This document shows positions 14,759-18,690 of a DNA stretch of 18,690 nucleotides, piece after piece. The stretch is from the NCBI GenBank assembly GCA_009774235.1, contig VSNJ01000075.1:1-18690 (forward strand), given 5' to 3'. The position numbers and the translations under genes are program-made. The notes beneath the pieces were generated by a model. That model saw nothing but the letters and a program-made list of their open reading frames with translations. It did not search any database and was not told where the DNA came from. Each line of letters begins with the position of its first letter. Position 1 is the first letter of the stretch. Source of the stretch: Lachnospiraceae bacterium (lineage in GTDB: Bacteria; Bacillota; Clostridia; Lachnospirales; Lachnospiraceae).

Positions 14759-15871
14759 ATGAGTGGAAGATATTTTGATGGTGAAGCTATGTCAATGATA
14801 GTTAACCTGCTTGATAATGGACCAGATAAAATGGAGGCACTTGAGGGATATATAAAAGAGGCAGATGAGTCAGAAAATTACTATTATAGTCTTTTATGGC
14901 GTTATGAATATGCTTACCAGGCAACTTTCTACAGTGACCCGCCTAAGGCAATGCCTGTAGCAGCGGAGTTTGCCAGTATATATGAAGCCCACCCTTCTGC
15001 ATTGGGTTCTGTACGTGACAATGGAGGGGCAGAGAGTTATCTTATGATTACGCAAATGGGTATAGACCCTGTTGTTTCATTGCCACAGATTCCTATGGAA
15101 CAGTGGGAAGATATGATGGATAAATTCCATGCTCTTGTTAAAAGGTTTAATATTGGCCACAGGACATACTGGTGGCAGATGGCGCAGTTCTGGCAGTATG
15201 TTGACAAGGAAAAAGCACACCAGTATTTTGAAAAATTCTGGAAGACAGGAAGGGACGGGCTGTCAGACTGCCGTGCCTGTGAGCGTTGTTATGCTGTACA
15301 TATGTCTTTGCTTGTTGGTGACCGTGAAGCGGCAGACAATTATGCAAAACCTCTGAAGGCAGGACGTGTACATTTCTGTAATGATGCGCCAAAGATTTAC
15401 AGATGGTCTTATCTGGAAAATGCACTTGACAGGGGTGATTTAAAAGAGGCAAGTTCTTATGCAAGCCAGCTTAATTATAAACTTGAACACAGGATACATG
15501 ATTTAAGTTATATTGGTGCAGTAATACGTTGTTTTGCATATACTAATATAGAAAAAGCAATTGAAAAATTTGTATCTGGAATGGAACTGGTACTTGGTCT
15601 TTGGGACCAGAAGAAAGTCTATGATTTCTATAAAGGGGCATATGTATGTTTCCATGAACTTGATAAAAACAAGGATACAGTTACCTTAAGCCTGCCAGAA
15701 GAATTTCCTATGTATAACAAATCTGGTTCTTATAACTGTAAAGAGCTTGAACAGTGGTTTTATGAACAGGCAGAGGCAACTGGAAATAAATTTGATAAAC
15801 GTAATAATAGCAATTATTTTAAGAAAAACCTTTCATTAGCCCTCGCATGTGAGGGAAAGAAGATTTTCTAG
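14759..15871 (+). CDS. TPR-like repeat protein, paralogue 4
   Basis: Protein of 370 residues, more diverged than paralogues 2 and 3. It keeps SDCRACERC with C171, C174 and C177, a later VHFCNDAP (C207, with Asn in place of His), the HDLSYIGAVIRCFAYTNIEKA helix pair, KGAYVCFHEL and EQWFYEQAEATGNKFDKRNNSNYF near the end. The triple-cysteine motif and the WFY block are shared with paralogue 1 rather than with 2 and 3. AAGGGAGAAG precedes the ATG, 29 bases after paralogue 3, so it belongs to the same transcript. Its last 12 codons are overlapped by a small convergent gene on the other strand. Confidence 0.8.
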   Translation: MSGRYFDGEAMSMIVNLLDNGPDKMEALEGYIKEADESENYYYSLLWRYEYAYQATFYSDPPKAMPVAAEFASIYEAHPSALGSVRDNGGAESYLMITQMGIDPVVSLPQIPMEQWEDMMDKFHALVKRFNIGHRTYWWQMAQFWQYVDKEKAHQYFEKFWKTGRDGLSDCRACERCYAVHMSLLVGDREAADNYAKPLKAGRVHFCNDAPKIYRWSYLENALDRGDLKEASSYASQLNYKLEHRIHDLSYIGAVIRCFAYTNIEKAIEKFVSGMELVLGLWDQKKVYDFYKGAYVCFHELDKNKDTVTLSLPEEFPMYNKSGSYNCKELEQWFYEQAEATGNKFDKRNNSNYFKKNLSLALACEGKKIF

Positions 15872-15988
15872 CATATATCCAAGTGCCAGAAGGTCAGCTT
15901 TCAGCCTTTCAAGTTCCTCTTTATCAAGACATTCTGAAAGCTGGCAGGCGACTGTGGACAGAAAATATAAATTTGAACAGCCAGACAT
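15836..15988 (-). CDS. Small cysteine-containing protein, DUF6774-like
   Basis: A 50-codon gene on the minus strand starts at ATG (15988-15986) with AGGAG seven bases upstream and stops at TAA (15838-15836). The product begins MSGCSNLYFLSTVACQLSEC, continues with a charged DKEELERL helix, and ends LTCEG. The pattern of an N-terminal cysteine, a hydrophobic 'FLSTVACQL' helix, an acidic-polar turn and a second LLALGYMLENLL helix resembles the DUF6774 miniproteins of clostridia, as far as I recall that family. It overlaps the 3' end of paralogue 4 by 36 bases, convergent. A possible promoter on the minus strand is TTGCAA (16038-16033) with TATAAA (16017-16012), spacing 15. The function is unknown. 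Confidence 0.65.
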   Translation of the reverse strand: MSGCSNLYFLSTVACQLSECLDKEELERLKADLLALGYMLENLLSLTCEG

Positions 15989-16159
15989 TATGTAACTCCT
16001 AATAAAGCATTTTTATAATATTATTCAGAAAATTGCAAAATATGAAAAGCAAATGTATTATCTGGAAAATATTTTGTGTAGTTTTTATAGGTATTATAAA
16101 GAAAAACTATGTAAATTAAAAAAATGTTTTAAGGATAATTATGGCATAAGGAGCAGGAA
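15989..16159. promoter_or_regulatory. AT-rich divergent intergenic region
   Basis: This 171-base stretch separates the minus-strand small gene from the membrane phosphoesterase gene. On the + strand a -10-like TATAAA (16095-16100) with a weak TTTTGT (16072-16077) 17 bases upstream is a possible promoter for the phosphoesterase. On the minus strand TTGCAA/TATAAA could serve the small gene. No hairpin with T-run was seen, so reading through from paralogue 4 is not excluded. Confidence 0.35.
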
Positions 16160-17281
16160 ATGTTTTTTATATTTATAATTTTATCATTAATAATTGCATT
16201 AGCTGCTGGTATATATATTTGCCTGTGTACCAGACGGTTATTGGAATTTTATGGTGCAGATATAAAGAAAAAATGGGTTAAAACAGCAAATATAATAATT
16301 TCTATAGTTTTAGCAGGTTTATGTATGCCTTTATTTACAAATACAGCAGTTATTATATTGCATCTGGTTGCATCATTTTTATTTTTTGATATTATAGCAT
16401 ATATTGTCCAAAGAATATATGGAAAGAGACAGAAAGGCAATAAATACCACGCATGCAGGAAAATATACCAGTGTGGCATATTGCCTGTACTTATGGTTTC
16501 TATAATACTTGGATATGGATATTATAATATGAACCATATAAATGTTAAGAAATATGAAATAACTACAGATAAATATATTGGGGGAAGCTGCCGTATTCTT
16601 TTTCTTTCTGATGTACACTATGGTACAGTACAAGATAAAGAGATATTAAAGAATGAAATATCTTCTATGAACAGTTATAACCCTGATATTGTAATATTAG
16701 GAGGGGATATTGTAGAAGAAGGCACTTCTAAGGAAGATATGCAGGAAATATTCAGCCTGCTTGGGAGCCTTCAGAACCAGCATGGTATATATTATGTATA
16801 TGGAAACCATGACAGGCAGCCATATACAGACCACAGGACTTTCTCTGATGAGGAACTGGAACAGGCAATTACCCAGAATGGAATACAGATTTTAGAGGAT
16901 ACATATGTAGAAACCAGTAATGGAATAATCCTTGCAGGCAGGGCTGATGCTACTATGGGAGGACATTCAGACCGCTTGTCTTCTAAAAAAATATTAAAAG
17001 ATGCAGACCATAGTAAATATATAATTGTAGCAGACCACCAGCCTATAGGTGTAGAAGAAAATGCTGCACAAGAAGCCAGCCTTGAACTTTCGGGACATAC
17101 ACATGGAGGGCAGATATGGCCAGCAGGACCACTTTCTGAAATTGCTGGTGTGTTAAATTATGGAATGTATAAAAGAGGCAGTTGCAAATTAATTGTATCT
17201 TCTGGGGTGGCAGGATGGACATATTCTATGCGTACAGGAAAGCATTGTGAATATGTTATTGTTGATATTAAAGAAAAATAA
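16160..17281 (+). CDS. Membrane-anchored metallophosphoesterase (YkuE/YaeI-like)
   Basis: Protein of 373 residues. Four hydrophobic segments (about 2-22, 43-62, 65-85 and 104-122) are followed by a calcineurin-like phosphoesterase domain with a full metal-site set: SDVHYG (150-155), GGDIVEEG (181-188), GNHDR (215-219), DHQP (292-295) and SGHTHGGQIWP (311-321). The organisation matches membrane phosphoesterases of the YkuE/YaeI type, some of which act on lipid pyrophosphates, but the substrate here is not known. The number of helices places the domain on the outside or inside depending on the first segment, which I cannot settle. AGGAG lies before the ATG. The DUF3737 gene follows after 23 bases, so they form one unit. 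Confidence 0.88.
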   Translation: MFFIFIILSLIIALAAGIYICLCTRRLLEFYGADIKKKWVKTANIIISIVLAGLCMPLFTNTAVIILHLVASFLFFDIIAYIVQRIYGKRQKGNKYHACRKIYQCGILPVLMVSIILGYGYYNMNHINVKKYEITTDKYIGGSCRILFLSDVHYGTVQDKEILKNEISSMNSYNPDIVILGGDIVEEGTSKEDMQEIFSLLGSLQNQHGIYYVYGNHDRQPYTDHRTFSDEELEQAITQNGIQILEDTYVETSNGIILAGRADATMGGHSDRLSSKKILKDADHSKYIIVADHQPIGVEENAAQEASLELSGHTHGGQIWPAGPLSEIAGVLNYGMYKRGSCKLIVSSGVAGWTYSMRTGKHCEYVIVDIKEK

Positions 17282-17304
17282 ATACGAAAGGGGCACTTTG
17301 TGTT

Positions 17305-18156
17305 ATGACAGTAATTGAAAATAAAACATTTGATATGGAAAGGGCACTTTATGGCAGTGAAGGGCTTGTAGTTAATGGATGTGTCTTTGATGGTCCGGCA
17401 GATGGTGAAAGTGCTTTTAAAGAATGTAAAGATATAAAAGTTTCAGACTGCCTGTTTAACTTGCGTTATCCATTCTGGCATGACAATGGGCTTTGTATAT
17501 CTGGTTCAGACCTGACAGAGAAATGCCGTGCTGCATTATGGTATTCTGATGATATTAGTATTATAAATTCAAAACTTCATGGAATTAAAGCTTTACGTGA
17601 ATGTAATAAAGCAGATATAAACAGATGTGATATTATTTCGCCTGAATTTGGATGGTTTGTACAAGATATTAAAATGCAGGATTGTACAGTGCAAAGTGAA
17701 TATTTTATGATGCATTCAAATAAACTGGACTTTCAAAATGTATTCCTGGATGGCAAATATTCATTCCAGTATATTGAAAATTCTGTATTTGAGAATTGTG
17801 AATTTAATACAAAAGATGCTTTCTGGCATGCCAGGAATGTAACAGTGAAAAACAGTGTTATAAAAGGAGAGTACCTTGCATGGTATTGTGAAAATTTAAC
17901 TTTTATAAATTGTAAAATCACTGGTACACAGCCATTTTGTTATTGTAAAGGTTTAAAACTTGTAGATTGTGAGATGTATGATAGTGATTTATGTTTTGAA
18001 AAATCAGAAACAGAAGCTGTGATAACTACTCCTGTAGTAAGTATTAAAAATCCTTTAGCAGGTAATATTTATGTGCCTTCTGTTGGTGAAATAATACGTG
18101 ATGATAAAGACTCTAAAGGCAAAATAATTATAACAAAAGACTGCTGTTGTGCATAA
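17305..18156 (+). CDS. DUF3737 family protein, beta-helix-like
   Basis: Protein of 283 residues matching the DUF3737 pattern. It opens with MTVIENKTFDMERALYGSEG and is built of short repeats of the kind 'v.nC.f', such as VNGCVFDG, VSDCLFNL, INRCDIIS, FENCEFNT, VKNSVIKG, FINCKITG and LVDCEMYD. Such ladders are typical of a right-handed parallel beta-helix. Conserved FWH and WYC/WYS positions recur (PFWHDNG, AFWHARN, AWYCENL). The ending CCCA is unusual. No signal peptide is visible. AAGGGG lies 11 bases before the ATG, slightly long. It is co-transcribed with the membrane phosphoesterase. Function of DUF3737 is unknown; the fold suggests binding to a polymer or a large surface rather than a named reaction. 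Confidence 0.85.
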   Translation: MTVIENKTFDMERALYGSEGLVVNGCVFDGPADGESAFKECKDIKVSDCLFNLRYPFWHDNGLCISGSDLTEKCRAALWYSDDISIINSKLHGIKALRECNKADINRCDIISPEFGWFVQDIKMQDCTVQSEYFMMHSNKLDFQNVFLDGKYSFQYIENSVFENCEFNTKDAFWHARNVTVKNSVIKGEYLAWYCENLTFINCKITGTQPFCYCKGLKLVDCEMYDSDLCFEKSETEAVITTPVVSIKNPLAGNIYVPSVGEIIRDDKDSKGKIIITKDCCCA

Positions 18157-18427
18157 AATAGAAATTGTTAATCCTTTCATTTGAGGATATTTAATAATTG
18201 TTATAAACTATCATAAAAAATGCCGTCAACCCTTGAAAACTCTAAATTTAAGCAAGTCAACTTTATTTTATTCATTACATCATTTTATATCGTTTCCCTC
18301 ATGATTACAAGTGCTGATAAGGGCAAAAATGAGGGAAAGGGAAAACTATAATATCAAATAATAAATAATGAAAAGGTAATCGCTCTGAAAGATATGCTTA
18401 AATTTTAGAATGCTAGGAGTTGATGAT
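18157..18427. other. AT-rich intergenic region
   Basis: No gene is supported here. It contains two GTCAAC motifs 31 bases apart (18225 and 18256) and a perfect inverted repeat at 18293-18338. No typical terminator follows the DUF3737 gene; the nearest hairpin (ATCCT/AGGAT, about 18175-18190) is short and lacks a T-run. Confidence 0.4.
18293..18338. repeat. Perfect 10-bp inverted repeat
   Basis: TTTCCCTCAT (18293-18302) and ATGAGGGAAA (18329-18338) are exact reverse complements separated by 26 bases. The spacing is long for a terminator and there is no T-run on either side. It could be a protein binding site, a recombination site or an RNA hairpin. Confidence 0.5.
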
Positions 18428-18634
18428 ATGAATTTTATTTCTGCAAGTTACAATATGTACCATAATGGCATTGACATTACTATCTTTGATGGCTACATAT
18501 TACGAATTGACTGTAATAAGGCTGAAACAGGATTGAAAACTACACCATAGACAGACCATGTGCTAAATGCGCTGGCGATAGACAATCCACTCGAATACGC
18601 AAGACTCTATCTAAATAACGTGAGTTCGATATAA
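18428..18634 (+). pseudogene. DUF6061-like small gene broken by an in-frame TAG
   Basis: A frame with CTAGGAG upstream starts at ATG (18428) and encodes MNFISASYNMYHNGIDITIF then DGYILRIDC, the typical opening of DUF6061-type small proteins. After 40 codons it meets TAG (18548-18550). The same frame continues open for 27 codons reading TDHVLNALAIDNPLEYARLY then LN, which is the expected continuation of such a protein, before TAA at 18632-18634. The stop sits where relatives, as I recall, have an aromatic residue, so a single TGG or TAC/TAT to TAG change would explain it. The C-terminus also looks short. It is either a pseudogene or makes a 40-residue fragment. Confidence 0.6.
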
Positions 18635-18690
18635 AATAAAACAAAGAATATAGTTTTAAATTTTAGTTTATTATGGCAATTTTTGAAAAA

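Noticed and set aside
18673..18690. Possible gene start at the right edge (ATG at 18673)
   Set aside because: Only six codons are visible and no Shine-Dalgarno site precedes them.
1..18690. CRISPR array, tRNA, rRNA or complete insertion sequence
   Set aside because: No regularly spaced repeats, cloverleaf-like genes, rRNA segments or transposase with terminal repeats were seen.

Overview
The window looks like chromosome of a low-GC Gram-positive gut anaerobe, most likely a clostridium of the Lachnospiraceae type. Shine-Dalgarno sites of the AGGAGG type are strong, ATGA overlaps and short gaps are common, promoters are AT-rich, and several small families typical of these bacteria appear (a DUF6061-like pseudogene and a probable DUF6774-like miniprotein). 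There are no rRNA or tRNA genes, no CRISPR array and no complete insertion sequence. The species cannot be fixed from this sequence.

Left part (1-5138): the basic C-terminal tail of a gene entering from the left, then a four-gene signalling and efflux cassette on the + strand. It consists of an OmpR-type response regulator, a short-loop histidine kinase, an ABC ATPase and an eight-helix FtsX/MacB-type permease. A set of three 11-bp direct repeats overlaps the -35 region of a promoter just before the ATPase gene, which suggests that the regulator switches on the transporter genes. A clear intrinsic terminator closes the cassette. The next 680 bases hold only a 35-codon ORF, an unassigned ORF remnant and a good promoter (TTGTAA-17-TATAAT).

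Central part (5823-15871): a + strand run of DUF4253 protein, SUKH (SMI1/KNR4) protein, a metallophosphoesterase-rubrerythrin-rubredoxin fusion, a TPR-like protein, an HSP90-family ATPase with an unusual N-terminal extension, and three more paralogues of the TPR-like protein. The HSP90 protein has an intact Bergerat ATP site and the middle-domain SRE arginine. The four TPR-like paralogues share a CxxC motif and a later Cys-(His/Asn)-Asp motif. An array of putative TPR partners around an HSP90 homologue, together with a redox/phosphoesterase fusion, is the most unusual thing in the window and could be an uncharacterised chaperone-centred stress or conflict system. Between the second and third TPR-like genes lie three tightly packed hairpins without terminator tails, a candidate structured RNA or processing element.

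Right part (15836-18690): a 50-codon minus-strand gene overlapping the 3' end of the last TPR-like gene, then a membrane-anchored metallophosphoesterase and a DUF3737 beta-helix-like protein that probably form one transcription unit. After these come an AT-rich intergenic region with a perfect 10-bp inverted repeat and a DUF6061-type small gene broken by an in-frame TAG.
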